A stretch of DNA of 64,000 bases from Symbiodinium natans (GCA_905221605.1 CAJNDS010002235.1:391343-455342), one strand, 5' to 3'. Shown: positions 42,641-52,772, counted from the stretch's first letter. Notes: generated by a model from the sequence alone, not told the origin. Program-made: numbers and translations.

Positions 42641-43621
42641 GGGGTGCGTCAACAATGTCCACTGTCACTGTGGGCTCGAATCGGTGGCCCTGGCGAAGCA
42701 GGTATCAGAGGGCCTGCTGGGTGCGAATGAATATTGGGCAGCTTGTAGTACGAGAATATTCCTGAAGGCTCCTGTGTAGTACCTCTGTTTGAGTTAGCAT
42801 ACAATCAGCCTTTTAAATCGCCGCAAAAGGAACTACATTGGAGCCTTCTTAGAAGCAAAGGCGGCTCGACGGACCAGTATCGGCAATTCTGTAGGCTGTC
42901 AGCAACATCCGTGCACTTGCAATTCCCTACACCTTGATGGATTTAGGGTTTAGGGTTTAAGGTTTAGGGTTTAGGGTTTAGGGTTTAGGGTTAGCCTCAT
43001 GGTTTAAGGATGACGGTGAAGGGTCTGTCTGAACCCTGGAGCGATACGCCCAAGTTAAGGCTGAGAAGCACCGAGATCAAGCTTGGGGAAGAGATTCGGC
43101 CCAGGCATTAGAGGTTGGACGTCCCTAAACCCTAAACCCTAAACCCTAAGTTACCGACACAGACGCGGCCTCGCCCATACCAAGGGCCTACACGACAGGC
43201 AGAAATTCACAACCCTGAGCCCGAAACCCGAAATCCTGTCCCCTGTCCCCAGGTTCCCTGCAGGTGTCCCAACAAGTAGACCCCAAGTAGCCCCAGGTGT
43301 ACTTTCTTATTTAGAGCTTAGGCTTTAGTGGTTGCTACCTACTTAATCCCGTTGAGTCAAAGCATGGTTTAGGGTTTAGGGTTTAGGGTTTAGGGTTTAG
43401 GGTTTAGGGTTTAGGGTTTACACGAACCTGCTGCCCTTCCCCACATCGGCCTGGTCGACACCATGGCAGGCCGCGCAACCCATTTCGTAGCGAATTTAAA
43501 CACTAATCGGGCAGCTTGCCAAGAAAAAGTTTCTCGGCCAATCGGCCCTGATGCCACACTGTGCTCTGCACCCGTGTTGCGCAGGCCGAGCTCTCCAGGC
43601 GATTTGACTGAGGTTGCTTAA
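42641..43621 (+). CDS. Plus-strand gene, Cys/His-rich, with C-terminal exon
   Basis: Islands: 42641-42767 (VNNVHCHCGLESVALAKQV; several Cys/His), about 42861-42945 (GCQQHPCTCNSLHLDG), 43010-43108 (PKLRLRSTEIKLGEEIRP), 43153-43211 (RHRRGLAHTKGLHDRQK) and 43424-43621, a 65-codon exon containing THFVANLNTNRAACQEKVSR and ending in TAA. The first two flank a family J element; GT (42774) or GC (42768) to AG (42860) removes it in phase 0. The Cys spacing might bind a metal, but I see no standard zinc-finger pattern. The 5' end is unknown. Confidence 0.6.
42764..42860 (+). mobile_element. Family J element between two exons
   Basis: GAAGGCTCCTGTGTAGTACC and AGGAACTACATTGGAGCCTTC are complementary ends. 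It sits between two coding-like islands that can be joined in frame. Confidence 0.8.
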
Positions 43622-43691
43622 GGAACAGCTATCTCTCAAAAGACGGGCCCCTAAACCCTAAACCCTAAGCCCTAAACCCTGAACTCAAAAT

Positions 43692-43893
43692 ATGAGCCTT
43701 GCAGCAGGTGCAAGGCTTAGGATGTATGACTTCGGAGTGGGAGGGCGTCGGACTTATCCAAACTCAAGAACATAACACTTTCAGATCTACAGGTACAAAC
43801 GGCTTGTACCCTAAACCCTAAACCCTAAACCCTAAACCCTCAGTAGATCAAGTTCGAAGAACGGTACAGCGCATTGCCTGAGGATGAATAAGG
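43692..43893 (+). CDS. Plus-strand exon-like islands, unknown
   Basis: 43692-43772 (ARLRMYDFGVGGRRTYPNSR) and 43852-43893 (KFEERYSALPEDE, then TAA). They follow the stop of the previous gene, so they are either a separate small gene or an alternative end. Confidence 0.4.
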
Positions 43894-43934
43894 TCAGCTA
43901 GCGAGAACTATAAACCCTGTGAACCCTAAAGTGA

Positions 43935-44000
43935 AATATATATATATATACATACATACATACATATACACATATGTATATGTATATATCATATATGTAT
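43935..44000. repeat. AT/CATA microsatellite
   Basis: (TA)n, (CATA)n and ATATGTATA mixtures. Confidence 0.9.
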
Positions 44001-44249
44001 AAACCCTCATCGAAGATTTTGCTCGTAGGAGTGAAACTGAACATATGTACACCTCTGCATATAATGCATATGCACATGTGTTGCACAGTGTCCTCGCACA
44101 TAGGCTTAATAACCTTGATAACAAGCTATGAGGACTTTACATTCCATGGCCAACCCTAAGCCCAACCCCCCAAACTAGGTTAACCTTTCAGCTATGGTAG
44201 GATTGTACATACCCCCAAACGGTTAAAGGTAATCTACTCAGCTACTAAG

Positions 44250-44397
44250 CTTTACCTCGATGCTTCCGCCGCACACTCGAAACCCTGAGGCCCTAAACCC
44301 TGAACCTAAACCCCAAACCTAAAATCCTAAAACCTACATGAACCCTAAATGAACTCTAGAGCCATAAAGCCCTAAACCTTACCTCGATGTTTCCGCC
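44250..44397. repeat. Degenerate CCCTAAA block with 21-bp direct flanks
   Basis: 44250-44270 and 44377-44397 match at 19 of 21 (CTTACCTCGATG core) and enclose decayed telomeric units. On the minus strand both copies read CATCGAG followed by GTAAGG or GTAAAG, so one can supply the donor and the other the acceptor. Confidence 0.85.
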
Positions 44398-44735
44398 GAA
44401 GAGAGCAAGGGGCTTTGAGCCAGAGGGATGGCGGCCGCACTCCAGACCACAACACACAAGAACCAGGGTGTAATAGGGTTTCTTACAGGGCTTCTGTAGG
44501 GTTTTATAGGGGATTCTTTGGGGGTTTTAGGGTTTTTTAGGGTTTTATTGGGTTGTTTTGGGGGGTTTAAGGCCTGAATCCCAAACCCCAAACCCCAAAC
44601 CCTAAACCCTAAAGCCTGACCCTAGGGGTCCAAAGACCCAATACTTGTGAGGGGCCTTTGCCAAGATCAGGGCAACCTCACGATGGCCCAGAAAAACTGC
44701 AACCCGTATAGGAACCCAGCCAAAGAACCAGAAGC
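44383..44735 (-). CDS. Two exons forming an ankyrin-like repeat
   Basis: Minus strand: 44640-44735 encodes FLGHREVALILAKAP, after an acceptor GGGTTGCAG. 44383-44455 encodes CGRHPSGSKPLALFGGNIE and ends at a consensus donor GAG-GTAAGG. Read in order they fit the ankyrin pattern GHxEVxxLLxxA...GxxPLxLAxxxGxxEV. The phase of the join is not proven. Minus islands further upstream (45072-45172, 45530-45600, 46270-46348) may be the same gene. Confidence 0.55.
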
Positions 44736-45071
44736 CCCCAACCCCCTTAAACCAAAAAAGAAAGTAACATAAGGTTGCATAGTATACAGAATACTCTAGA
44801 TCTAGATACATACACCCTCAACCAGAAGCCCCAATACCTGCCCCTCCCCCCGCCACTTCCCCCGCTTTGCAGCTAGCGCCAAACCTGAACTCCCCCTGGA
44901 ACGCGAAAACGTAAAGGCATGCGATGGCATGCGTATAGAACATGCCCTTAGGGTTTGGGGTGCAAACTCTTAGAACAAATAAACCTTAAACCCTAAACCC
45001 GAACTCCTAGACCCTAGACCCTAGACCCTAGACCCTAAACCCTAAACCCTAAACCCTAAACCCTAAACCTC

Positions 45072-46348
45072 CCGAAAGGAGACTCTTGAAAGCAGTCCTG
45101 GACCTTCCGCAGTTTGTGCTCACGGCCGAGGGGGAGAATCAGGCTCCGCAGATCTTGGAAAGACTCTGCCTGGTTTAGGGTTTAGGGTTTAGGGTTTAGG
45201 GTTTAGGGTTTAGGGTTTAGGGTTTAGGGTTTAGGGTTTAGGGTTTAGGGTTTAGGGCTTAGGGTTTAGGGTTTAGGGTTCAGGGCTTAGGATTTAGGAT
45301 TTGGGCTTTGCGGGTTGTAGGGTTTTGAGGGTTTAGGGCTTTGTCATTTTGGGGTTGTGGGGTTTTAGGGTTGCAGGGCTTCTAGGGATTTGGGGCTTAA
45401 GGTCAGGACTCTGGGTCGGAGGGTGGTGTGCTTACATGCATGTTGAGGTATGCATCTACAGGTCATATTTACTTACGTTTAGCCTTAGCCCAAACCCTAA
45501 AGCCTAAACCCTAAAGCCTAAACCGACAAGGACAGCGGGAATGTGTAGCCACTGCAAGGCTTCTTCAGCTGAAAGCCTGCAAAACCGAACTGTTCTGCAA
45601 CCGAGCTAATCCCTTCAGCCCTCCAGCCTCTGCCCCAAACACTCAAGCCGAAGCATCCAGAAACCTTCAAGCCCCAGAAACCTGAACCCCCAAGAACCTA
45701 AATCCCAAACCACAAGCTCCTTCGAGTAGCCCCGCGTGGTGTAGGGCTGCTGGTTTAGGCTTGCAGGCTTTAAGGCCCTAGATCCTAAGCCCTGGAACCA
45801 GAACCCCAAAGGCAGGCCCGCAGATTCAAGTGCGTTTTGGGCTTCAGGAGCTTATCGGGTGAAGGCAGGGTCAGGGTTGAGGGTCTGGAAGTTCAGGCAT
45901 CTAGGATCTAGGTTGCGAGCTCAGGTTGCGAGAGGGGGGGAGACTATGTACATATATATATATATATTCTAGTGAATATATTTATCTATGTATAAAAATG
46001 TATAAATATAGACATGTATATACATATATATCATGTTTATATATGTTTATATATATGTCATGCAGACACACGCAGGCAGGCAGGGAGCTTCTCCGAGCTC
46101 CGACACCTCGTCAACCCCAACACACCACTCAAACCCCCGTCCCCCCCGCCCTAACGTGCGAATCCCTAAACCCCTGAACCCCTAAACCCTAAACCTTATG
46201 TGAATTATCCTAAAGCCTAAAGCCTAAAGCCTAAACCCTAAACCTGAATCCCTAAACCCGAAAGAACCACGCCCAAGGCCCACGAAAAGCAGAGGAACGC
46301 CAGCGTCCGGCTCGTTGTTGTAGTAGAACTTGACGAAGTGGGTGCCTC
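45072..46348 (-). CDS. Minus-strand exon-like islands, unknown
   Basis: 46270-46348 (THFVKFYYNNEPDAGVPLLF), 45530-45600 (RLSAEEALQWLHIPAVL, preceded by TTTTGCAG; reminiscent of the last helix of protein kinase domains but not diagnostic) and 45072-45172 (SFQDLRSLILPLGREHKLRK). The plus strand at 45530-45686 is also open to a TGA, so that island's strand is uncertain. Confidence 0.4.
45173..45285. repeat. TTTAGGG array, ~16 units
   Basis: Exact for about 12 units. Confidence 0.9.
45946..46059. repeat. AT-rich microsatellite cluster
   Basis: (AT)n, TATGTATA and GTTTATATAT mixtures over 110 bp. Confidence 0.85.
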
Positions 46349-46687
46349 ATAGGGGGAGAGGGCTTAGGGGTCAGGGGTTCAGAGTTTAGGGGATAAGGGG
46401 TTTTAGTTCTGGAGTGTAGGGATTTAGGATTGGAAGTACCCGGGTCTGAGGTTAGGGGTTTACGGCTCAGAAGCCACCCCAAAACCCTAAATCTCAAACC
46501 GGGGACGGGGTTCCCACGTTACAGGGTTTAGGGTTGATGGTTCAAGTTTCAGGATGCAGGTTTAGGGTTCTACCTACGAGAAAAAGAACAAAAAAAACAC
46601 TTCTACTGGGCAATAATATACAAGAATCTACAAAAAATATACAATCATATGCAATAATAGACAAGATCATACAATCGTATGCAGGTA

Positions 46688-46787
46688 TGGGGAACCTCAT
46701 CCATCATCTCCAAGCCGCAGACGCGAGTTGGCAGCTTTGCCCCCTCCAGTTCTGGTGGCCAAGTACACCGAGGAAAAGAATGGTTCA
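46688..46787 (+). CDS. Exon-like island, unknown
   Basis: SKPQTRVGSFAPSSSGGQVH on the plus strand. It is followed immediately by the family C/J composite. Confidence 0.4.
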
Positions 46788-46999
46788 GGGTACTTACCCA
46801 AAGGCTCCAATGTAGTTCCTTTTTGGGTTAGTTATAGGGGATTCTAGTATACTACCCCAAAAAGGTAGTACATAGGAGCCTTTGGGTAGTAACCCATCTA
46901 TAAGTGTAGGCATAAGCCACATATAAGCTCCTCAAGTACCCCAATAGGGGTACTTAAGTACAGTTGTAATTGGGCTACTAAGTACTATGAACCTCCAAG
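46782..46999. mobile_element. Family J element inside a family C element
   Basis: GGTTCAGGGTACTTAC (C-type left arm), then J ends CCCAAAGGCTCC and GGAGCCTTTGGG (46797-46886), then the C right half ending ACTATGAACCTCCAAG. Confidence 0.7.
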
Positions 47000-47287
47000 A
47001 AGGGTTCAGGGTACCCTAAGCCCACGTAAGCCCTCGACCCCGGACCTAGTAACGCAGAGCAACTGGCGACTGCAACTTGGACGGACGTCTATAGGCGCTA
47101 CATGCCAACATCCCCTACACCCTAGAAACTCCTAAGCCCCTAAACCCCCAAACTCTAAACCCCTAAACCGTGAAAACCCCTAAACCCATGAATCCATAAA
47201 CCCCTGAACCCCTCAACCCTAAATCCCTAAATCCCTAAACCCCTACACCCCTAAACCCTAAACCCCTAAACCCCCAAGCCCCAAAGC

Positions 47288-47393
47288 TTAAACCCTAAAC
47301 CCTAAACCCTAAACCCTAAACCCTAAACCCTAAACCCTAAACCCTAAACCCTAAACCCTAAACCCTAAACCCTAAACCCTAAACCCTGAACCC
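47288..47393. repeat. CCCTAAA array, ~15 units
   Basis: Exact heptamers beside the 47398-47487 exon. Confidence 0.9.
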
Positions 47394-47397
47394 TCAC

Positions 47398-48309
47398 TCT
47401 AAGAGAATGAAGCTGAGGGGCCATCGTCCTTCTCATGCAGCTCAAGCGTGAAGAAGGCGCCGAAGCCAATCTTGTCCAGCTGGATGCCTAGGGTTTGGGG
47501 TTTAGGGTTTAGGGTTTAGGGTTTGGGGTTTGGGGTTTAGGGTTTAGGGTTTAGGGTTTGGGGTTTCGGGTTTGGGGTTTGGGGTTTAGGGTTTAGGGTT
47601 TAGGATTTGGGGTTTTGGGCTTTGGTGTTTAGGGTTAGGGAACTGGGGATTTGGGGTTAGGGCTCAGGGTATCAGAACTTGTGGTCCCTCTACAAGTGTG
47701 CCCTAACTACGTAGCTTCGATCGAATCGGAAGCCCATTTCGGACCAACATGAAGTGGTGGACATTTAGAGCACTGGAACCTACGGTTGCAAGTAGATTCC
47801 CAACGTAGCCCAACAGGACGTTGCCTGTGCGTGCTTGGGGGGGGGGGGGGTTTAGGTTTGAGAGGCTGCTTATTTCCAAAGGAGGACCATAGCGATGCCT
47901 CTCTTGAAGCCCTTATAAGGTGCAACCTAAACCCTGTAAAGCCCCCAAACCCTAACCCCCGAAACCTGAACCTACTACATGCCACTGCAGCGTCAATGCG
48001 TCCGCATGAGCATCCGGCTTGTGGCTTCAGGCGTTGGATTTAGGGCGTAGGGGTTTAGGGGGCTTGGGGAAGGACGTTCCCGGGTTTAGGACTTAAGGGC
48101 CTAGCTAGGGGCACTGAATTGGGGTATCTCTGCAAACGAAAAACGGCGCAAGACATGTGGGCTTGCCTATAAAGTCTTCGAGCCAGGAGGCCGTAATGCG
48201 CAGCGAGGGCGCACATCGTAGTATCGTGGCAGCTAAACCTCGGCTCGCCAAGCAGCGTACGCGGTGGGACCCCTGAATCCGGAAAGCCCTTCAGAGTAAA
48301 CGCCTCCAA
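47398..48309 (-). CDS. Minus-strand gene, Cys-rich exon included, product unknown
   Basis: Transcript order: 48113-48309 (HDTTMCALAAHYGLLARRLY), about 47875-47940, 47707-47810 (CNRRFQCSKCPPLHVGP; ends at AC-GTAGTT) and 47398-47487 (LDKIGFGAFFTLELHEKDDG). On the minus strand, the last exon follows CCCTAG at the end of a telomeric array, which would act as pyrimidine tract plus acceptor. Confidence 0.5.
47493..47605. repeat. TTTAGGG/TTTGGGG array
   Basis: About 16 units immediately upstream (in transcript sense) of the 47398-47487 exon. Confidence 0.9.
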
Positions 48310-48683
48310 GCCAAAAAGTAACTACTGCAGCGGGACATGGGAACTTTAGGCTGTAAACCCGAAGCCCTAAACCCTAAACCCTGAAAACCCTAAAGACCCT
48401 AAACCCCACAGGGTTGAGGATCTCGCGAAGGCCAGGGGACTCCCCACTTTCCACACCAACTTAAACCCTAAGCCCTAAACCCTAAGTAAGCCCTAAGCCC
48501 TAAACCCTAAGTAAGCCCTAAGCCCTAAGCCCTAAGCACTAAGCCCTAAGCCTTAAGCCCTAAACCCAAAGAATTCAAGGATTACCTGGACTAAGCTGTT
48601 GTGTACTCTGAGAGCTTCGAGATTGGGTTGGAACATGTGATCCATGCACAGATATGTCATGAAATAAATAAGTGTCTACGAGT

Positions 48684-48685
48684 GC

Positions 48686-48748
<63 letters not shown>
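48684..48748. repeat. TA and TATATG microsatellite
   Basis: (TA)n followed by seven TATATG/GTATAT units. Confidence 0.9.
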
Positions 48749-48959
48749 CATGCGTGTGCGAGTGTTGCAATCTGTTCATACACAGAGAAGATACAACAAA
48801 CAGAAACGAACATGCACACGTAGAAGCAGTGGGCGCTCAGATTTCAGGGTACTTCCGCTAGAATTAAACCCTCACCCGAAGCCCTAAGCATTGGGGCCCG
48901 CATTGGCTTGCCCTAAGCCCTAAATCCTAAACTCTAACTCTGGAGGCTCGCGGGCAACA

Positions 48960-49158
48960 CAAAGCCCCCCAAACCCTAAACCCTAAACCCTAAGCCCTAA
49001 GCCGTAAGCCCTAAAAGCCCTAAGGACCAAGCCCTAAGCCCTAAGCCCTGAGCCCGAAGCCCTAAGCCCTAAGCCCTAAGCCCTGAGCCCTAAGCCCTGA
49101 GCCCTGAGCCCTAAGCCCTGAGCCCTAAGCCCAAAGCCCAAAGCCCCAAGCCCTAAGC
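48960..49158. repeat. CCCTAAG variant array
   Basis: About 24 units, dominated by CCCTAAG and CCCTGAG rather than CCCTAAA, showing spread of a variant unit. Confidence 0.9.
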
Positions 49159-49165
49159 AGTTGCA

Positions 49166-49250
49166 GGGCAGGTGCTGCACGAAGCGCTGGTGGCAAAGGC
49201 CCTTGGCTCCTTGGGCCCCAAGGTCTGCGACTCGGGGTTACCATGGGTTC
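49166..49250 (+). CDS. Exon-like island, unknown
   Basis: Acceptor CAGTTGCAG, then GQVLHEALVAKALGSLGPKV. It lies between a variant array and a TTTAGGG array. Confidence 0.45.
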
Positions 49251-49336
49251 CCCTAGGACCCCCCCTCCAGAAGGGTTTAGGGTTTAGGGTTTAGGGTTTA
49301 GGGTTTAGGGTTTAGGGCTACCCCCCTCTAAGCTAG

Positions 49337-49412
49337 CCCCATAATTAAGGCCATTTAGGGTTTAGGGTTTAGGGTTTACCCCCGAAGGTTCCCCCCATAA
49401 TTAAGGCTATTG
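49337..49412. repeat. TTTAGGG block with ~18-bp direct flanks
   Basis: CCCCATAATTAAGG occurs at 49337-49350 and 49393-49406; the similarity extends a few bases further. Between them are four TTTAGGG units. Confidence 0.75.
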
Positions 49413-49632
49413 AGGGATGATCAAACTAGTTCAGGTTATTTAAGGGGGGGAACCTATGGGTCTAGGGGGAGGGGGGGGGGGTAGTAGGGAAGCCCTAAAG
49501 TTTACCTGGACGCCGAAAGTTCTCATAAGCGTTTAGGGTTTCAGGTGATATATACAACATAAGCCCTAAGCCCCAAAACCCGGAGCCCTAAACCCCAAAC
49601 CCTAAACCCTAAACCGTAAATGAACCCAAACA

Positions 49633-49735
49633 CAGGGTCGGATCCGGGCTCGGTAAAGTTCTTCAGGGCTTGCCTTTCTTCGATGTCCGTCCCTCCAAGT
49701 CTTGAGTTGAAGGCGAAGGCAACTTTGGTCTTGGA
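49633..49735 (-). CDS. Exon-like island, unknown
   Basis: Minus strand: KVAFAFNSRLGGTDIEERQA then LKNFTEPGSDPVF. Strongly coding-like, no stop, no repeat. No family named with confidence. Confidence 0.5.
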
Positions 49736-49758
49736 TAAGCCCTAAGCTCTAAACAATA

Positions 49759-49860
49759 AAGCCCAAACCACTAGGGTTTAGGGTTTAGGGTTTAGGGTTT
49801 AGGGTGTAGGGTTTAGGGTTTAGGGTTTAGGATTTAGGGTTTAGAAGCCTAAACCACTAT
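49759..49860. repeat. TTTAGGG array with 16-bp direct flanks
   Basis: AAGCCCAAACCACTAG (49759-49774) and AAGCCTAAACCACTAT (49845-49860) flank about ten units. Confidence 0.85.
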
Positions 49861-49943
49861 GGCTTAAGAAGCCCGGCCATCAGCGCATGCAGAAAGGCGT
49901 TTTTTTTTGCAAACGGGTTTCTAGGGAACCCAATAAGCTGGAT

Positions 49944-50004
49944 TCATGGTTTAGGGTTTAGGGTTTAGGGAACCCTGAACCCTAAACCCTAAACCCTAAA
50001 CCCT
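49944..50004. repeat. Head-to-head telomeric junction
   Basis: TTTAGGG units run directly into CCCTGAA/CCCTAAA units (GGGTTTAGGGAACCCTGAAC), the arrangement expected of joined telomere ends. Confidence 0.85.
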
Positions 50005-50356
50005 CTTCGTAGATTAAAAAGATTTCTAGGGAAGCATAACTTCCCAGCCCAGCAGAACGGAGTTTGTAACAAGGGTGCTATTTACTTGGCATCCTGAGAG
50101 ACCTCTTGTGCGCCCAAGAAAAGGGTTCAGGGCTTAGGGTTTATGGTTTAGGGTTTAGGGTTAGGGGTTCACGGTTTAGGGTTTAGGGCTTAGGGCTTAG
50201 GGTAAGGGGCATTACCTAGCAAGCCTGTGGCCTATGAACCGCGACGGAGCTCATTACCCACCACCCAAAAAAAACCAAAGACTCATATGTTAGGCCCGGA
50301 AGCAGTCCCGCAAAGACGAAAGCCCCCAAAACCCCAAAGCTGTGGACACTACCTAA

Positions 50357-50448
50357 AGGATCAGGGGACTTAGTAAGTAGGGTTGTAATTAGGGCAACTA
50401 TAGTTACGATTACTTATAACCCTACTTACTAAGTCCCATGATTCTCCT
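50357..50448. mobile_element. TIR element family G, copy 3
   Basis: GGACTTAGTAAGTAGGGTTG to AACCCTACTTACTAAGTCC. Internally GTAAGTAGGG is a consensus donor and TTACTAAG a consensus-like acceptor. Confidence 0.9.
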
Positions 50449-50532
50449 AAACCCTAGCCCTAAACTCTAAACCCTGAACCCCTAAACCCTAAATCCAGGG
50501 GTTTCCAAGTAAACCCTCAGCCCACAAACCCC

Positions 50533-50632
50533 GGCCGAGCAGCTCTCATCCAGGTGGCGCCAAATCTTGTGCGCCAGGTAGCCTGCCAGCATGTCGCGCG
50601 CTAACGGTTTCGAAAGCTTGAAGATTTGACCC
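50533..50632 (-). CDS. Exon-like island, unknown
   Basis: Minus strand: KPLARDMLAGYLAHKIWRHL then DESCSAG; amphipathic helix, strongly coding-like. A CCCTAAA array (50632-50702) follows on the + side. Confidence 0.5.
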
Positions 50633-50795
50633 TACACCCTAAACCCTAAACCCTAAACCCTAAACCCTAAACCCTAAACCCTAAACCCTAAACCCTAACC
50701 CTCAACCTCCGGACCCAACCTCCCAAAACTCGAAACATTGAAACCCTCCCACCAGTACGCAGCCCCTTAAAGCCCGCCAGCCTAAAACCTACGTG

Positions 50796-50892
50796 GAACT
50801 TAGTAAGTAGGGTTATAAGTACCCGAATTGGGGTTCTAAGCAATTGTAACCGTAGTTGGCCCAATTATAACCCTACTTACTAAGTCCCCTGA
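50796..50892. mobile_element. TIR element family G, copy 4
   Basis: GGAACTTAGTAAGTAGGGTTA to ATAACCCTACTTACTAAGTCC; nearly the same as copy 3, 400 bp away. Confidence 0.9.
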
Positions 50893-50921
50893 TTCTTGAA
50901 GTACAAGCTCTTTACCTGGCT

Positions 50922-51013
50922 GGCTCTTAGCAGGGAATGAGGGAATGAGGTACCTATAGAATCCCCTAAAGGGTATGTATAGGGCCCTCCTTCCCTCATT
51001 CCCTACTAAGAAC
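50922..51013. mobile_element. TIR element family F, copy
   Basis: GGCTCTTAGCAGGGAATGAGG to CCTCATTCCCTACTAAGAAC. Confidence 0.9.
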
Positions 51014-51112
51014 AAGGGGGTGACAGGGCGTAGGGTCTCAGAGGCATGGAGGAGGGTTGAAAGGTCATAAGGTTGGATGAAATCACTGGGCCAAAGGGCT
51101 TAGGGTGTGTGG

Positions 51113-51188
51113 GTTTAGGGTTTAGGGTTTAGGGTTTAGGGTTTAGGGTTTAGGGTTTAGGGCTTAGGGTTTAGGGTTTAGGGTTTAG
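51113..51188. repeat. TTTAGGG array
   Basis: About 11 units. Confidence 0.9.
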
Positions 51189-51414
51189 CGTCAAGAGTGT
51201 TTACAGTTCTTAGCGGGCTTAGGGTTGTTCGGCACTATAGAGCTGCAGGTTGCCATCGATGATTTAGGACGTGGGGCTGTCAGGGTTCAGGGTTTAACCC
51301 TAAACCCTAACTAAACCCAAAACCCTAAACCCTAAACCCTAAATCCTAAACCCTAAACCCTAAATCCTAAACCCTACGGTCTAAGGGACTTGGGGGGTGT
51401 AGGGTGGGACCTGG

Positions 51415-51465
51415 GGTGTGTCCTCGAGCCAGTCTTCGGCCCACATGTTGCGCTTGAGTGTACGG
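51415..51465 (-). CDS. Exon-like island, unknown
   Basis: Minus strand: TLKRNMWAEDWLEDTP. Short but natural; preceded (on the + side) by a TTTAGGG array. Confidence 0.35.
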
Positions 51466-51559
51466 TTTAGGGTTTAGGGTTTCGGGTTTCGGGTTTAGGG
51501 TTTAGGGCTTTAGTGTTTTGAGTTTCGGGTTAGGGTTTCAGGGGTGCAGGGTTTAGTTT

Positions 51560-51848
51560 TGGAGGGCCAGCGCTGCCCTACCCTCTGTTCTCGAAAGTGT
51601 CAGCAGGTCTGCCTGAGGAGAAGAAGCTGCGGTTCTGTTTCTAAAATGGTCTCACAGTATCAGAACATCTTTAAAACGACTCCATAAGAACAACGATCCC
51701 AAAACGGACCCTGACGCAGAACCCTCATGTACTGCACCATGAACAGAACTCCAAAATCCGAAAGCGCCGGGACCTGAAAGTGTCTGGGAACAAGAAAAAG
51801 ACACTTTCCCCCTGCAACAAGTTGCACCTCAAGCCACCGACCATCCTA
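51560..51848 (+). CDS. Plus-strand exon-like islands, unknown
   Basis: 51560-51690 is Cys/Arg rich (CPTLCSRKCQQVCLRRRSCG); 51750-51848 contains GPESVWEQEKDTFPLQQVAP. The first may be a metal-binding or a merely basic segment. Confidence 0.4.
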
Positions 51849-51904
51849 AACCCTAAACCCTAAACCCTAAACCCCAAACCCTAAACCCCAAACCCCAAAC
51901 CCTA

Positions 51905-52770
51905 AACTCAAGACTTGCGCCTGCCGCTTGCGAGCCGTATGACTGGCTGTACTCACCATCGGCGTCGCCGAACCAGCACCTCCAGGGTGCACTTCGAGGC
52001 GCGCGGGTAGTTAGAAGTAGGGTTCTATGTGCCCTCACTAGCTAGTTCATGGTTGGGATCGTATTAATAAATCCTAAATTTATATTCCTCATTGGGTTTA
52101 AGTCCCCTTAAGATGTAAAATGTTACCCAACTATGACCAAGCTAAGGCTAGGTTTAAGGTTTAGGGTTTAGGGTTACCATACCTACAGCCCTACTTCTAA
52201 GTACTCCAAGTACAGCCCTGTGAGCAAACCCACCGCGTAAAACAGTCAAACTTCCCGCCGGAGAGCCTGTCCTGAGTAGAACCCACCCACACACTCCGGC
52301 GTCCACGAAGCTTTTGGAAGCTATCCGCAGGGGTAAGCCTATAGAAATTGTAAAGGTGGCTCAGGAAAAGGGGGTTGAAACGAAAGCAAAGCAGACTCTG
52401 GAGTGAGGCCATGCACATCATCAAGCTTAGCCTTGAGGCTCCTCTGGGCTGGCGAGCGCATCGCTTTGGGAGGTCGGGGGGGGGGGGGCCGAAATGAACG
52501 CTGTCTGGCTGTTGCAGGTCTGGGATGGCCCTTGAAACTCTGTGAACAAATTGTTCCTAAATATGACCCTCTTAAGTCATAAACATTATAAGGGAATATA
52601 TATATATATATAATTTATCAATGGCCTAGCGAGGGTTCAGCAGCAAAAACAAATAGACCTCAAGGCATTCTGGTAGCCGTGAAGTGAATCAGAAACTGCG
52701 GGTTGACAGGAGGCGCCTCTTCACCTCGTCGCCGATACTTCGCAGCATCTGCTGCTCCTCGTTGGCTTGG
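51905..52770 (-). CDS. Minus-strand exon-like islands, unknown
   Basis: Transcript order: 52692-52770 (QANEEQQMLRSIGDEVKRRL), 52197-52424 (76 codons to TAG; contains RLTPADSFQKLRGRRSVWVG) and 51905-52015, which has a consensus donor GTGAGT. Family D copy 4 lies between the last two. Confidence 0.5.
52044..52143. mobile_element. TIR element family D, copy 4
   Basis: GTTCATGGTTGGGATCG to TTACCCAACTATGACCAAG, GT and AG ends, GCTA/CTA repeated outside. Confidence 0.9.
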
Positions 52771-52772
52771 GA

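Noticed and set aside
45530-45600. Protein kinase domain from RLSAEEALQW
   Set aside because: The motif resembles the last kinase helix, but the His-Pro-Trp pattern is scrambled and no catalytic motifs were found nearby.
51911-52020. GDADGEYSQSYGS as an EF-hand
   Set aside because: It lacks the helix-loop spacing and another frame of the same island ends at a GTGAGT donor; not supported.
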